Shown: positions 1 to 14,009, counted from the stretch's first letter. The stretch: DNA of 64,000 nucleotides from Ramazzottius varieornatus (GCA_001949185.1 BDGG01000001.1:2497324-2561323); one strand, 5' to 3'. Notes: generated by a model not told the origin, from the letters alone. Numbers and translations: made by a program.

Positions 1-1089
1 GAGGGCTGAAGCTAGAGAGTACTCTGCATCGTTGTCTGCTCTGGTCTCCGAGTTTAAATAACTGTGTGTGTTGATCGTTTATCAGGAGCGATGTATTTTT
101 ATCTTGGAAGCATCGTGTTCTGTATCGCATCTTAGTTAGATTGGCGCGTGAATGTTAGACTGTACGACCGCCAAATCTAACTGAAGAGCCCAAAAGTCAT
201 ATTTATTCGGCTCGGTTAGGATCATATCTCTTTGTGCTTTCTCACGAGTCACCACATTTCTGTCTGCGTGGACAGGTAGATATAATAGATTTCTCGGCGC
301 CAAATGGAAAAAGCCGTCTCTGGAGGATCTAATGGCAGAGCCAGACACGCCCCCACTTGCTGTGTGATCATTCAGGTATGTCGCATCCTCGCGGCTCTCA
401 AGCATCACATATCGTGACTTCCCTGTTCGTTATCCAAGAACCTTTGCGACTGTCGTTTGGCCAACGGTGCAGTCTCCAAACCTGCAAGCTTAACGGTTGC
501 TCCAGCGGAATCTTCAACACATTGACAACCTTCATCCTGCAGTGACAAGTTGTGTGGATTCTTTCCGAGCGCAAACTCCACCGTCAAGATGTGCTGCCGA
601 TCATTCAGAATCTGGTCACACAGATCATTTGGTACATGGGCATTTAACGTCCGTTCTCTGCAGACCACTTTCTTGTCGAGTGGTGGCGGTCGAACGCCTT
701 GTGGTCTCACTCGAACCCAGTGAATTCGCATGCAGCAGAAGATCGGGATAGCTTCGTCGACAATGCCGCAGTAAGTCCTTGACGGTCCCTACGGAGTGAA
801 GCATTAAGATGGTTTGATGAATCCAAAGCTCAAGGCCGGACTTACATTCGCAGCAGGGTTCGGGTGTGTCTTTGGTGGCTCTTTGAGCACACCGTCTGCA
901 CGAGGTGCCTCTGGTCCAGCTTTCACTAGTACTGGCGGTAGACGATTTGTTACAACATTCTCCGGAATGTCCTTTCGTGGCTTATCCACATCAAATCATC
1001 CGCACCTAAAAAACAGATAAGTATACAACTGCCGGGAATCTGGGTTTAGAAATCAGAATTTCGATGATAACTGATCCACTTTTCAGTTG

Positions 1090-1708
1090 CCCACCATCTT
1101 ACCGTCTGCGCCTTGAACAAAAACGAGAGTGTTTCCCAATGGCCGTTTGCGGGTTTTGGCGATCCGTGCATGTAAAGTATCCCAGCGCGTCGTCATCTCG
1201 GCCAGTTTCTGGGTGGTCCGCAGGTGCGACGCCTTCTTAGCCGCAAGCTCAGATTTCATCCGCGTTTGCTTCCATGAATCGTTCTATGTCGAGTGCCATC
1301 TTTGCCTCTTCGTCACGAATGTGGCTATCTATATTTAGCGTACGTTTGTCGGTAGAAACTGGGCACATAACTGCGGGTTTCTGCGTCGACCGTACATTTT
1401 CTTGAAGTAAAGTCAGCTGCAGACTCGCTTTGTCCAGTATCACCTGCTGCTCTTCACTATCGTTTTCCAGGACACTAAGTGTCTCAGTTCTCCTTCCAGT
1501 TCGACCACTTTGTTCACTAGACCGCAGTTCCGTCCGTTCTTCCTCTAAGAGTGGATGGACTCTTTGCCATGCTGCCATCCTTCGGTGCTGTCCTTCTGCC
1601 GTTCTGCGCAGCACTTCGTCCTCTCCTGAGCTTCTTCTCCGACCCCGGCTTGTTCGCATCTTCGTGCTGTCTTTTGGACGATGAACTCCGAGCTTCTTGA
1701 ACCTGCAA
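1090..1708 (-). pseudogene. Decayed coiled-coil coding region
   Basis: Reading the minus strand from about 1708 down, all three frames carry pieces that look like one coiled-coil protein, but the pieces are in different frames. Examples are KVVELEGELRHL in one frame, VILDKASLQLTLLQENVR in a second (ending at a stop near 1249), and MKSELAAKKASHLRTTQKL in a third, overlapping the end of the second and running to a stop near 1090. A T-rich stretch plus GCAG at about 1704-1712 resembles an intron acceptor. I see no splice pairs that would restore one frame, so a frameshifted pseudogene is the simplest reading. A badly modelled real gene with tiny introns is possible. No family is recognised. The rest of 1-2137 holds only short frames I could not support. 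Confidence 0.3.
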
Positions 1709-2137
1709 CGAAAGACACGACCTAAGTCAGAAGGAATTTCAAGAAAAAGTCCACAAGTTCAACAAGTGGTTGCTTTGTTGTCGTTTTCTTCGCCACCTTC
1801 CGAATTCGGAAACAAGGGCCGCTCGGCGTCGCACTGTTACTGAACTGCATGAGTAAGCCAGGCGAATCTGACGGACAAACCGCCTCCCTAAACAGCGTGT
1901 TTGACCGTCTGGCCTGCCAAAATGTTTTTCCATTTTTATTTATGGATTATGATTGATCCAGAAAAAGTTCATAGATTCCCCATTTCCGTCCTTAGTCACG
2001 GAAGACCTTCCAGAAGAAAGCTTGTTTCGTGAATTGCAGCTCTCGTTATCTGTTGTGCGGCTTCTTGCAGCTCAAAGATCCTCGTCCGGAAGCGATGTGA
2101 AGCGGTCTACGTCAAAATCGACTGAGCGCTGCGGGAT

Positions 2138-5100
2138 ATGGTAGAAGGCTTCGTTGTGGAGGAAGAGATGACCGTCATGCCTCCCAATCAAGCGAACGAA
2201 ATCCTCATAGGTGGGGGTGGTGGAGGAGAAGACGCTACCGTTCCAGACACCGTCCATACCCTACTAGAAGGAGCAGACTTGGAGAATGCCGATTATGCCA
2301 TCATGTACTCGGATTTGGACATACCAGACGATATGCCTGCACTGGAACCATTGCTGATAAGCTCACCTGAGAACGATACCCCTTCGGCACCTGTGGAGGA
2401 TTTGATCCACGATACTGGCAAGACGGACGTCATACCATTAGGCTTTCAAGAAAATGCTGCCGCGGAAGCAGGGAAAGAGGACAAGGTGGAGGAAGAAGAA
2501 GCAGAAGGAGAGATGTCGGAAGAATACATCGCGGACAGTCTGAAGATGATCGACGAGTTCAAACAACAGCTTCACTCTACCGTCCTTCGTTCGGGACCTC
2601 CGTTTCCGGTTGGCAAAGGCTCCGTCTTTGAACAGATTCTTACTTTTTGCGTGAGGATTTGTCGAAGAGGTAAGTCAGTACCATTTTCTCCTGTTCGAAT
2701 TTTCGTTTAACTACTATAGTCTTTGAATCATTTAGGCTTCGCTGCTGGCTACAAACAACTGGCTTACTTCTTCCAAGAAACCTTGTTCAGTGCTTTGAGC
2801 AAACTACTTACGGACGACAACGTCAGCTCCTGGAATCAAGAGACACATGTGAGATAGACGAGTATTTTTCTTACATCCGTTTTTTTTGTTCTCATTAATT
2901 CCAGTCGAGTTTTTGCTTTACAGGTTAACATTTTCCGTCGCTGCGAACAAGTCATCCGTCTCATAGCCATGAAGATGGGAGAAGACGTTACCGGCTTGCT
3001 GGACCTTCTCGCGCTGTTGCTGAACCCCACCAGTCGCTTCGTGATTTGTAACTCATCGAAGCAGTCCGAAACGTTTCCGACTATCATCCCGCCTCACTCC
3101 ACCAGGCCACATTTCGGCACTTTCCCTAGTAGCTCCAGTGCAGATCTACGAAAGAACGAGGAAAGTGCCAAGAAAGAAGATGTGATACCGCCCGACGTGT
3201 ATGCTCGATGTTTCGCCAGCAGAGACTGTAAAGGATACCTGGTGGACTGGTTGAACGTCTTCGGCCGAGAGAAAGGCTTCGAAAACCTGAAGAATCGTAT
3301 CGTGAATCCACCAGCTGATAGACCACTGACCATTTCCTTGCTGGTGTCAATGCTGAAACCTTTCGGAGCGTCTGCAGAATTTCTAACCAAAAAAACTGTC
3401 GAAACTTACTTCCTGGAAACTTTTGTAAGTTTTCTACAGAACAATCAATTTTTCTGTTTTTGAGCCAAAGAGCACGAATCGGCCATCTTTAAATTTCGCC
3501 TGTATTACAGGCAGATTTAACGGGTGACCAAGTCGCACTGGTTCCGTCGTACTTCGACCAGTATTGTTAATTTTTATTACGGATATGTTCTTACAGCAAA
3601 AGGTTCCAGAGTTTCTACAGTCTATGTCCGACGAGGATTTCAAGAAGGAAAGCGGCAAGCAAGACGGCAAGACCGATCCAGTGACGAACGTTCTGCGCTC
3701 GCTGAAGCAGCTCGTGAAGGTCCTGCCCGACCACATGCCAGCCGTCAACCAAGTGATAGAGACCACTCGTCTTTCGGCCATCATGAAGTTCCTCAAAGTG
3801 GCCAACTTCAACGGCAAGATGCACGCTCTGAATGAGATCAACAAGATCATTCAGAATCTCATCTACGCACACCGTCCTTTCGGGACAGATGACGACAAGG
3901 CCGTGCTTGATGCTGAGAAAGTGGCCTCATGGTTGCAGCAGAATGGCGTCCTGACGCTGATCCTTGCCGACAATATGCATCAACCTCAGTTTGTGGAGAA
4001 ATTGGAAAAGATCATCCGTTTCATGGTACAGCACAAAGTTTTATTCAAAAAATCTTACCTGCCTGGCCAAATATTCGAATCACGTACCTGCATACAACTG
4101 AATACTGGATCTGCACATGAAGATGTATGCAGGTGCTGCGCGAGTTTTCGTAGTCTTCCGTTCCATCCTTCTATTCCAGTATGATGGCAGTATCGTTGAA
4201 CCTGAACTGAAGTTTTGACTGCGTGTTTATGCTGTAGATCAAGGAAAAGAGTTTGACGATCAAAGATCTGGACGACCTATGGATGGCACAAGAATCAGGA
4301 AAGCACGAAGTCATTGTCAAGAACGTCCACGACCTTCTGACCAAGCTGGCCTGGGACTTCACACCCGAACAACTCGACCATCTCTTCTGCCGCTTCCAGG
4401 AAAGCTGGGTAAGTGCTTCCCGAAGACAGCGCGAGAAGCTGCTGGAGCTGATCCGTCGGCTGGCGGAAGACGATCGAGGAGGCGTGATGGCCGACAAGGT
4501 TCTGGAGGTCTTATGGAATTTGTGTCACAATGACGAACTGCCGGCAGAGATTATGGAGCAAGCCTTGTCAGCTCACCTCAAGATCTTAGACTACACCTTT
4601 ACGCATGACCGAGAGACGCTAAAGATGGGATGGCTGAAGAAGTGCGTGGATGAGATTAAAGGCAACCTGTGGGTCGTGCCGGCCTTGCGACACATCAAGA
4701 ATATCTGTGATCAGTTTCCAGAGGTTTGTTATTTCTTAGAAATGCGGATACTTTAGATTGAAATTTCGCCAAATTCTTGCGTAAACTATCCTGAGTAGAA
4801 TTTTGAAAGTAATTTGGAACGTTTGTGCCGTTTCGAGCACCTACATACGCGTAGCTTAGAGTATGGTGATGATTGCTGATGTGTGTAGGTGTATGTCGCT
4901 TTCGAAATTGTGTTTATCTACCTCGTATTCTTTCAGGGAACGGGTACCAATACCGTGGGCATGAGCAGAAACATCGTAACGACACGGATGGACGTCGTGA
5001 AGAAGCTGGAAAGCGATCTGCACGTGATCGATACTGTGATATCCAGCTTGGAACAGTACCTGTACCAAGTTAGTGGTGTGATGCGCCACGCCTTGAGGAG

Positions 5101-8100
5101 TGACTTCGACCCAGCTATGGAGGATCTTCTGGGTTCCAAGAACCCACACTCGCTCCAAGTCGAAGAAAGGCTGAACTTTCTGTACTACATCATCAAGTAC
5201 AGTCATGAAGCACTGACGGACCCACAAAAACTGTGGAGCTGTTTGGTGGAGAACCCGGTGGTGGCAGACGACAGGGATCTCTGCTTCAAATGGTTCACGC
5301 AACTGATGCATTGTGAAACAGACCCAGACATCCGACAGGAAAAGATCAAACCCTTCTTCGAATCGCACATTCTAACGGTGAGCTTTCCCGAGACATTTCT
5401 TCTAGTTTCAGTTCTCGGCGATTCACCAATTTCTTTACCTGTTTTTCCCCAGCTGGATCCGTCGTTTCTGACAGAGTCTGGAATCCAGTGCTTCAGCAGG
5501 TTCTTGAGCTGGGTTAATGCAAACGAGGGGAAGATTGAAGTAAAAAGAAATCATCAGTTTCTACTACAGCTCAATGATCTGGTCGGTGGAGATTACTTGT
5601 GGGAAATCATCCTAACATGGTAAGTCTAGATGAGCTCTACTGCTACAATTTGCTGTACAGTACTGTTGTTTGGTTTTATAGCAAGCCGGAGATTTCTCAA
5701 ATGGGGATCGATCTTTTTCGCGATCTGTACGGCTTCCCGAGTGGAGACTTGCTCAACAAGATCATCGACTTACATCAGGATGTCATCGAAGCGCAGTGCC
5801 TGATGCGTCTTCGTCCCATCTGTGATACCTTGTCCGAAATCAAGAACGACGAGACGTACCGCGCGAAGATCGACCAGGATACGAACAAGGCCGTCAGGAT
5901 CCTCAAAGTTGTGACCGAGTACGTCCAGCAGTACGACAAGGACTACCGGGCTGAACGCGTGCGACCAAGCCTGTCAAGGTAAGTTCTTGTCTATCTCAAA
6001 CCGTTCTTGAACGGTCTGGCTCTTACGAATGGACATTCTTTTACAGATCTACCTTCGGTCAAGGTTTTCATGTCCAGTTGAAAAATCCACAGAATGCTGC
6101 CAACAGCGTCAACGACGTACTCGATATCGCAGTTCATACAAATGAGACAATGGGAGGCTTCCGAAGATCGTTACTAGCAAGGTGAGCTCGGTCTTGCCTT
6201 TTGTCCAGCTGGACAGCTTTTAAAGGCCGAGTGGGTCCTTTCGGGTTCGAAGCTCACGGGGGTTCTTCCTGTGTTGTATAGGTTCAACATTGCTGCTTCG
6301 GCAAAAGTGGACTTGACGTACGGCAACGAGTTGATGGTACCAAGCCAAGATCGGCGTCTGGTCACTGATGTTATCAATGACCCTAACCGGACAGAGAAGC
6401 AGGTCTTCTCCATCAAGCTGGCCGCCAGCTACTCTGGTGGTGCTTTGCTGTCGGACGGAGCCATCGTGTCCTCTCCCGACACCAGCAACGACGTCTCGCC
6501 TGCTGATACACCACAAGACGTATCGGATGACATCAGTTTCGAGATTGAGAAGTCACTTCCGGGTGTGTGGCTTTCCCAGAACACCGACCAGATGCAGTTC
6601 ATCATCCGGCTCGCGGACTTGGGTTCGCGGTTGGGCAGCGAAAGACTGGTGAACGCTGCTCGAGAGCTTTTGGACATCTTGCCACCGGACGAACAGGTTA
6701 CTATGATAATATTAGTAGTCAAGCTCGGCGAACAACCTCGACAGCATTGTGTTTTTTCAAGTGGCGCACGTTTTCCGTGTTATTGGTTGAGAGTGTGCGC
6801 CACTTCGAAAAACGATCTGGTCGAGTTTATTTGCTTAGGTCCCAGTTATGGTCTGGAATAATGTTTTGTCTCTTACGTGTTTGCAGGTCGTGCAGATGCT
6901 TCGGGAGGCCGCGGATGGGAAGATCGACCTGCAGCATTGCTTTCAGATAGATTCGCCTTCAAAGATGCTATACAACCTTCAGGTCCTACTTAGCCTTCTC
7001 CTTCCCTCCAGAAGAAGCCAGGTGGATGAGGCTGGTGTTCGACTATACCAGTTCGTAGTCATTCGGAACCTCCCAGACTTTCTTTTTCACATGCTGGTCC
7101 AGAACTCTTTCTTGAAAGACTCTGATAAGTCGACAAAAGAGCGAGTATACAGCTACATCATGCGTCTTTGCAAATTGGTGTTCTACGTCCAGTGGTCCAT
7201 TGGGTACGGTATTAACCACAATCTGGATGCACATTCAACTGGCGCGACCCAGGGCTTTCATGTGGACGTGCCTAGGAGAGGCTACCCGGACGATGTTTTG
7301 AGCATGCTGGCTGCCATGCATGCAGGGGTTCAACAGTTAACGTTGGTGGACTGCCTCATGGTCGAGGTGGCTGGCATAGTGCGGAACCAGTGGAGAGAAG
7401 GCATGGTCATGTTGCCCACTCTGGTGGTCCTCAAGGCTCTGCGGAGAATTGTGTGGGTTGGTGCTGCGGGGTCGCTGCATCTGTTGCAGTCTTTGCAGGA
7501 CATTGACCAGGAGACCATGGAAAAGGTAAGCTGATTCGCTGAATAAATACCGCAATAAAATTCAGAAAGGCTAAGTAAGCGATTTTTCGAAGAAACACAA
7601 TTAGAACTAAACAGTTTTGAAATCAAGGAAATTGATAGTAAATAAGAAACGAGAAAACACAAAATGATCAAAATTTCAAAAGTTTGAAATGGATGCTCGG
7701 CGAAGAAGCTCGTGATGGTTTTCCCAAGTGGCGCAGGTGTTTGGTTATACTGGCTGGAAGCGTGCGCCACTTGAAGAAAGACGATCTGGTCGAGTTTGTT
7801 TACCTGGCTCTCGAATAAAAGGGGAACTTCATTCTTGGAAAATTGAGAATAAATACAACAAGTTGAAATTCTTTCGTTTTGCTTTTCAGGGAAGTGAGCA
7901 GTTGACTGCGGCCGATGTTGCGTTCGTTGACGATGCCATAGATTGCCTGTACCTGTGCTTTCCCCTGACTGAGTCCGCCAGCGACGACTTGATCCGAAGT
8001 CCCGACTGGCTGAACTTCTTCTCGGATCTGCTGGTGAACTGCAGAGAACCGAAAATCCGGAAGAGGGCGAGAATACGTTTCGGTATCCTGTTGCACAACT

Positions 8101-11100
8101 GCGTACGCAATGCCTCGCATGTGGCCATGATCGTCCAGCATTTCTTCAAGATGGTCCACGATGATAACCAGGAACAACCAGAAATATTCGAAGAGCTCTT
8201 TCACTTCCTTGCAAAGTAGAAAGAATACTCGGCTAGCTTTCTTGTACGTAAGTCAGGGTTGGGTCTTTTTTGCAGTTTACTTCAGCCGTTCAACTATGCA
8301 ACGCGACCGCTAGTTGGAGCCAACGAGATGTTACACAAAGAGTTGCAGTGGCTAGTGAGGTGCAAACACGATTGCCTGGACCAGAACGTCCCGTCCGTCC
8401 ATGACACCGTCCTGGAAGGACATCTGCTCCTCATCAAAGCGCTCATCTGCACGCTGTCTCCACAAGCTAAAGCATCGCTGAGGACGAGCAATGACGGACC
8501 ACCTCTCATCAAGGTAAGTGTCCGAAAGCAGAACCTTCTGCAGCCTACGCACCTGCATGCTGTGTCTTCTGCATGAATTTCGTATCCAGAGCGTCGGTTT
8601 CTGGCCATTATGCAACCTGCATACTTGTGTTCTGGGTCATTCTCCATGGATTGGCGTATGCAGGTTGGCGAAACGTCGGTTGCTGACTGCGTTTTTGTTG
8701 TAGGAACTACTGGAACAGTTCCTCTTTCCGGCTTCTCGACTTCTTCTCGACCTCACAACTCGGGAGAACCACCCACGGTCACGAACTGGTTCCGGCGACG
8801 CGGCTGACGGTTCTCCGTCCTCAGTGCAGTCCGGCGACCTCTTCGACGATCCCGACGCTCTACTAGATATGCCAGTCCAAGCCCGTCCCATCTGCCAGTC
8901 GACGGCATCGATTACCGCTGCCTTCGACGTCATTATCGCCTTGTGCATAGGTTCCACGGAGAACCTAGGCCTTCTGTACAACACCCTGACTGCATTGTTC
9001 TACTCGGGCGATGAGCTGAACATTGTCGAGTGGGACTACTCACCGGCTGTTGGTCCTCGCAAGACCGATGGCTTTGTGGGACTGAAGAATGCCGGAGCAA
9101 CTTGCTACATGAACTCGGTGCTACAGCAGCTGTACATGACACCCATGGTCCGAAACGGCATCTTGCAGGTACTGTAACTTCCGGTTGAAAAACGAAATAG
9201 GCTCGTAATCGGTTGAAGTAATTCACGTACCTGCACATACCATACCGACCGTATACCATTAGGCCGCTGTAAGTATGCTTAGTTTTATTAATGGAGCATT
9301 GCAGATGAAAGACATCCTGCCGCATTATGTGGATGAAGAGGAAGAAAAGGGTGAAGGTGATGCTAAGCGGATGATTGGGCCGATCATCAATACGGAAGCA
9401 GCGGCCTCTGAAGAGGAACAGGTCCAAGGACCAGATTACAACTCGACGCTGACGAAGCAGCTACAAATCATCTTCAGTCATTTGGCTTGTAGCAAGCTGC
9501 AATTCTACACACCGAGGGGATTTTGGAAGAACTTTAGGCTGGGTAGCGAACCTGTCAACCTTCGTGAACAACACGACGCTCTGGAGTTCTACATCAGCGT
9601 CCGTAAGTCGAGTTGCGAGCTCAGAACACAAACTCGGCAAGATTACTGTCCCCATTGGCGCACGCCGGCAGTGCCACTGGCTGGAAGCATGCGCCACTTG
9701 GGCACACGATCTTACCGACTTTGTTTAGCGTAGGTCCCATTTCATTGTAGTTTTGTTCGGGTAGGTGCAATATCGTTGTCGTTGCTTTTCAGTGGACACT
9801 GTGGACGAAGGACTGAAATCCAAGAAGAAAGGTGCACTAATGACGGAGATCCTCGGTGGAACCTTCGCCGACCAGAAGATCTGCCGCGACTGTCCCCATC
9901 GGTACTCGCGCGAGGAACCCTTCACGTCCATCTCTCTTGACATTCGCAACTACCACACGATGCAAGACGCGCTGGAACACTACGTCAAGGGTGACCTGCT
10001 GGAAGGTGCTAACGCTTACTTCTGTGAGAAGTGCCAGCGGAAGGTGGATACAGTCAAGCGCCTGTGCATCAAGCGTCTGCCACCTATGCTGACCATCCAA
10101 CTCAAGAGATTTGACTATGACTGGGAAAGAGAACAGTCAGTCAAGTTCAACGACTATTTCGAGTTCCCTAGACAGATTGATATGGAGCCATACACCGCAG
10201 CGGGCTTGGCTAAAGTAGAGGGACACAGCATTCCGGACGATGACGAGCTGCTCATGGCGGAAGTGGAAAGTCCCGCGAGTTCCTCGAAGAAGGTGAAGCC
10301 GGTGGCGACGCAGTATCGACTGGTGGGCATTGTCGTGCATTCGGGACAGGCGGCTGGGGGACATTACTACTCGTACATCCTCGACCGGTGTGATTCTCTC
10401 CATAGCAGCTCTCCGTTGTTTATGATGTACTAAACGCTTTTCTTTCAGTGATGGGGATCCGAAGTGGTACAGATTCGACGACGGTGATGTTACAGAGTGC
10501 AAGATGGACGACGACGAGGAAATGAAGACACAATGCTTCGGTGGTGAACAACCGTAAGTCGTTTTGTTGGTATCCGAATGTGAAGAAATTTCCGAAAAAT
10601 ATCCAGAATTGTACATGAAAAATCCGCAAAAATACAAATCATCATCGTTCTCTATAAACACCTGGTAGCAAGAAATACTAGATGAAATGTGGATGATAGA
10701 CTTACGTTGGTACGTTTTGCAGTCAAAAGCGATGGTGGAGCGCTTACCTCTTGTTCTACGAAAGAATGGATGTGGGTACGAACGGGATGTCACAGCTCGA
10801 AGGTGACAAGGGCAGCCATGGTCGCATTCGAATGATGTCTGAATCGATTGGTAAAATTCTTGTTCTTTCTTTATGCATGATTCATCTTCTTATTGAGAGT
10901 GAGATCCTTATAGGTTCGCAAGTGGTGTACATGATCCCACAAAGTCTCCGACGGTCCATCCTGAAACAAAACCTCAAGTTCGCCCACACCAGAAGCCAGT
11001 TCATCCCTGAGTACTTCACCTTCCTGAAGCGACTCCTCACCATGTCCGTCTCCCACCTCAGCAGCATGTGGAACGCTGCACTCAAGAACATCAATCTTAA

Positions 11101-14009
11101 AGACAATGGAGAAATGGATCATGGCGCTTTGGCAGTCATGCGACTGATAGGCAAGTTCGTCTTTGACGTGGGCTTCCGCACCAAGAGATCCCTCCGTGGA
11201 CCGGCTGGTGAATGGTCCGAGAGCTTCTGTAAACTCCTTCAGCACTTCGCCATCGCCCGGAAGTACTTCGTGACGGAACTGGCACTGAACAACCCCAAGA
11301 GGCTGATGGAGTTCTTGCTCGAGTGCCCGCAACAAGATGTTCGTGGGGCCTTTCTAAGGATGCTGCAGACGACTGCGTTTTATGGACGAGGAGACGTGAT
11401 GACTGTCCAAACAGTCCAAAGACTGAATAAACAAGCTGGTAAGCAGCTTCCCTTTCGTTCCGACAGTTTCTGAGTACCAGTCTAGTTTGCTCACGTTCCT
11501 ACATACTCGAGCATCGTAGAAATTGTACGGTTTAGTATACGCAGGCTTTTGAAATGCGTTACACATTTGTCACCCGACTTCCCAGTTTGTTCTGTGAGTC
11601 GACTCTGAGATTCTTCGCTCTGTTTACAGAACTGAGTCTTCCGCAAGAACAGATGAGCTTGGAGAAGTTGATACTGCGAGCTGTGATGGATTTACCGAAG
11701 CGGAAAGAGTTCAACGACAATTCGCGGAACCTCGGCAACTTCCTGCACTTCTTCACCACGTCCTTACAAAACTCTGACATGACACAAGTACGTCAATATC
11801 CTTGATTGCGTAGTGGATGCCTTTTATGATCAGTGTTTCAAGCCAATTCGTCTTCCTCCAGAAGTACGTCGTGATCGAGTTGGGGCTTCCCGAGCTTCTG
11901 ATCAAGTTGGTCGGGGACGATACCGGGCCGAGCATTGTCTCCAAGTACAACCAGCATTCAGACCAAGTCCATCGTCTTTTCCACATTGTCGCTCACCTCG
12001 TCTTACTGATGGACTTTTCCGACCTGCAGCAGTCGCCTGTGGAGAATCAGGTATGTGTCTATCGTCAGTAGCTTTATATTTTGCCTTTTTCTACGGAGAA
12101 ACTTGCCAAGTTACTGCTGAGCACGGCCTTGACTGGCGTTATCGTAGCAAAATAGCACAATAATGCACTAACTTTGGGCGCCATTTAATTTTGTGAGATT
12201 TAAAAGTTCCACTTTCGACTCGTTTCGCAAGGTCGTAATTCCCTATATTCTTTATCCTTTAGGAACCACGTTTGCCGTTCTCGATCGGTGGCCATCTAGA
12301 AGACGGACAGAGTTACGTCAAAGCGTCCACTGAACTGTGCAACGCCTTCTCGTTGACCAGCACGGTCCTCAAACGCATCTTCGACGACTGCAACGTGAAC
12401 GAATATCCATTTGCTGACATGTTAAAGGTGGAGCATGCGAAGAGCTGTTGTCTCCGGCGTGCAATATAATATTTTCCTGAGCTCTAATGAGTGTCGTTCT
12501 TTTCACAGTGGATCTCATGGGAGAACCCGAACGTATCAGCACGCATTAACAGTCTGTTATTGACTAGCCTTTCTACCGTCTACCAGCAAGACTACCATCG
12601 TATCTTCGAGTTTGTCCTCAGTTACATCCAGATGGAAGACTCGTGGACTATCATGCGCGTAACCCAGTTTTTCTTCGGCCCGAATAACGGTATGTGGTGA
12701 ATACTGCAAAGTTCTTTCGACGATCCTGCTTAACTTTGTTTTTTACATTCGTCGACATTTTTGTCACTTTTACAGGTCATCCGGACGGGTATTTAGCCGT
12801 GCTGAGTCGCTTTCGTTCTGCCGCTCCGCGAAAAGCCTACCTTGGCCTGAAGTTTGTGGTGACGTTGATGGCACAAACGAGTACCGCGGGAGCGTGTGTC
12901 CATGATTGGCTGGAGGCGGAGTGGCCCAACAATCTATCGGTACCGGAATACAGCAATGAATTACATTTTTCATTGTAATGTGGTCGTGGTAGTCTGTCTG
13001 ACCAAATTGTTTTATCTGCAGTTTCGATCGCAGTATATGCAGGCACTCGAATGGCTCCACAAGGAACTGACTCCTTCAGTCCGCAACTCCCAGACCAACT
13101 TCTTCGGGGGTTACAACAATAACTTCAACTGGAACAGCCACCAGATCACCAGCAATGAACAGTCGACAACCAACACTCTCGAACGAACAGACTCGGCCCG
13201 AGAACTTCTGAGTTTAGCCAAGTCGTACCTTGGACTCAGCGTGAGTATTCCATCCAGTCGTAAATCCATCAACAGTTTCTGTGCTGGAAAATATGATATA
13301 GATATCTTATTTTTGTTTTTTCCTAAGTGAGACGTCGGCAAATGATTACACCCCCATCGTGATCTCAGGTGGCGCACGTTTTCGCTGTTATCTGCTGAGA
13401 CCGAGCGCCACTTGGGTAAACCATCTGGGTGAAATCATTTGCCGGCGTCCCACTTGTCATATCGTACTATAAGCGCAGGTCTTAGACCAAACTAACTGTC
13501 TCGATTCTGCGCAGGATCCATACGTACAGGAAGGTAACGGTCCCGACGACGAAGAAGACCTCGAAGAGGAGTACAGTAACTATTCCGGAGGTGGACTAGA
13601 GATGGGCAGTATCGGCGTTGTCCGAACAAGCAGCAGCTACGGTATGGAAGAACCGGCATGTAATATTGACGAAGATGTAAATGAAAGTCAGAGCTACGAG
13701 GGCGTCGGCGAAGGCGGCGTGAGCGGTGCCTTCGGTCCAGCTCCTCGAAAGTCCCACACACATGAGCGCCGCAACGGTGCGGCGCCTGACCAGATCCGTG
13801 AGAAGCTGGTCAGTGGCGGCATCATGAACAACCAGGGCTTTTCGGAGCGAGCCAACAACATCGAAGCCATTTCGGACATCATGGAGCATATGCAGTTCGG
13901 CAAGAAGACGGCTTTCGGTGGAGACAGCTACCGACCGGGAACTCCGGTAGAACAGGAAGTTGCTCAAGCGGACGTCCATGAGCCGCACCAGTCAGACTTC
14001 GTGGACTGA
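2138..14009 (+). CDS. USP9X: USP9X/fat facets ubiquitin C-terminal hydrolase, 26 exons
   Basis: A cysteine deubiquitinase of the USP9X/FAF family, which removes ubiquitin from cytosolic substrates in endocytosis, polarity and cell signalling. I can join 26 exons with consistent phase into about 2801 residues (human is about 2,560): 2138-2669, 2736-2848, 2924-3424, 3597-4025, 4238-4723, 4937-5377, 5453-5619, 5682-5978, 6047-6181, 6282-6696, 6887-7525, 7890-8215, 8276-8513, 8704-9168, 9305-9602, 9793-10387, 10449-10553, 10723-10850, 10914-11438, 11630-11787, 11862-12050, 12263-12427, 12509-12689, 12776-12939, 13022-13240, 13515-14009. Similarity to human USP9X runs along the whole length. The Cys box [14 protein letters not shown] puts the nucleophile at about residue 1707, and the His box [14 protein letters not shown] puts the His at about 2018, so the enzyme looks active. 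The first 170 residues are acidic and divergent; the start is the first ATG of that open frame. Introns carry many copies of two hairpin repeats. Confidence 0.95.
4081..4141. repeat. Hairpin repeat, family B copy 1
   Basis: CCTGCATAC and GTATGCAGG arms face each other about 30 bp apart, inside the USP9X intron 4026-4237. Confidence 0.6.
4834..4901. repeat. Hairpin repeat, family B copy 2
   Basis: Diverged arms GAGCACCTACATAC and GTGTGTAGGTG in the USP9X intron 4724-4936. Confidence 0.5.
6721..6843. repeat. Palindromic element, family A copy 1
   Basis: In USP9X intron 6697-6886. The core arms AAGTGGCGCACG and GTGTGCGCCACTT flank a loop containing GTGTTATTGG. Outer arms match more weakly: GCTCGGCGAACAA...CTCG on the left, and CGAGTTTATTTGC on the right. 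Confidence 0.8.
7692..7813. repeat. Palindromic element, family A copy 2
   Basis: In USP9X intron 7526-7889. TTTTCCCAAGTGGCGCAGG faces CGTGCGCCACTTG. Outer part CGATCTGGTCGAGTTTGTTT is shared with other copies. Confidence 0.8.
8612..8669. repeat. Hairpin repeat, family B copy 3
   Basis: GCAACCTGCATAC and GTATGCAGGTTGGC form a near-perfect inverted repeat in the USP9X intron 8514-8703. A second CACCTGCATG lies just upstream near 8550. Confidence 0.6.
9225..9279. repeat. Hairpin repeat, family B copy 4 (partial)
   Basis: CACGTACCTGCACATAC is followed by weakly matching GTAAGTATGC, in USP9X intron 9169-9304. It has diverged from copy 1, whose left end is nearly the same. Confidence 0.4.
9614..9736. 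repeat. Palindromic element, family A copy 3
   Basis: In USP9X intron 9603-9792. Arms CATTGGCGCACG and CATGCGCCACTTG, outer CAAACTCGGCAAGAT and ATCTTACCGACTTTG. The element fills most of this 190-bp intron. Confidence 0.8.
11497..11546. repeat. Hairpin repeat, family B copy 5
   Basis: CCTACATACTCGA and TAGTATACGCAGG arms in USP9X intron 11439-11629. Confidence 0.45.
13331..13451. repeat. Palindromic element, family A copy 4
   Basis: In USP9X intron 13241-13514. This copy shows the ends best: GACGTCGGCAAATGATT at the left and AATCATTTGCCGGCGTC at the right are nearly perfect reverse complements. The inner core is GGTGGCGCACG and GAGCGCCACTTGG. Confidence 0.85.

Noticed and set aside
405-731. 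Minus-strand frame starting RIHWVRVRPQGVRPPP, at first glance like a kinesin motor start
   Set aside because: No P-loop or switch motifs follow, so the resemblance is only a few residues.
6697-6886. Idea that the family A hairpin exactly equals the intron (a strict introner)
   Set aside because: In every intron examined the element is flanked by 10-1600 bp of unrelated intron sequence, and splice sites are not inside its termini, so strict introner behaviour is not shown.
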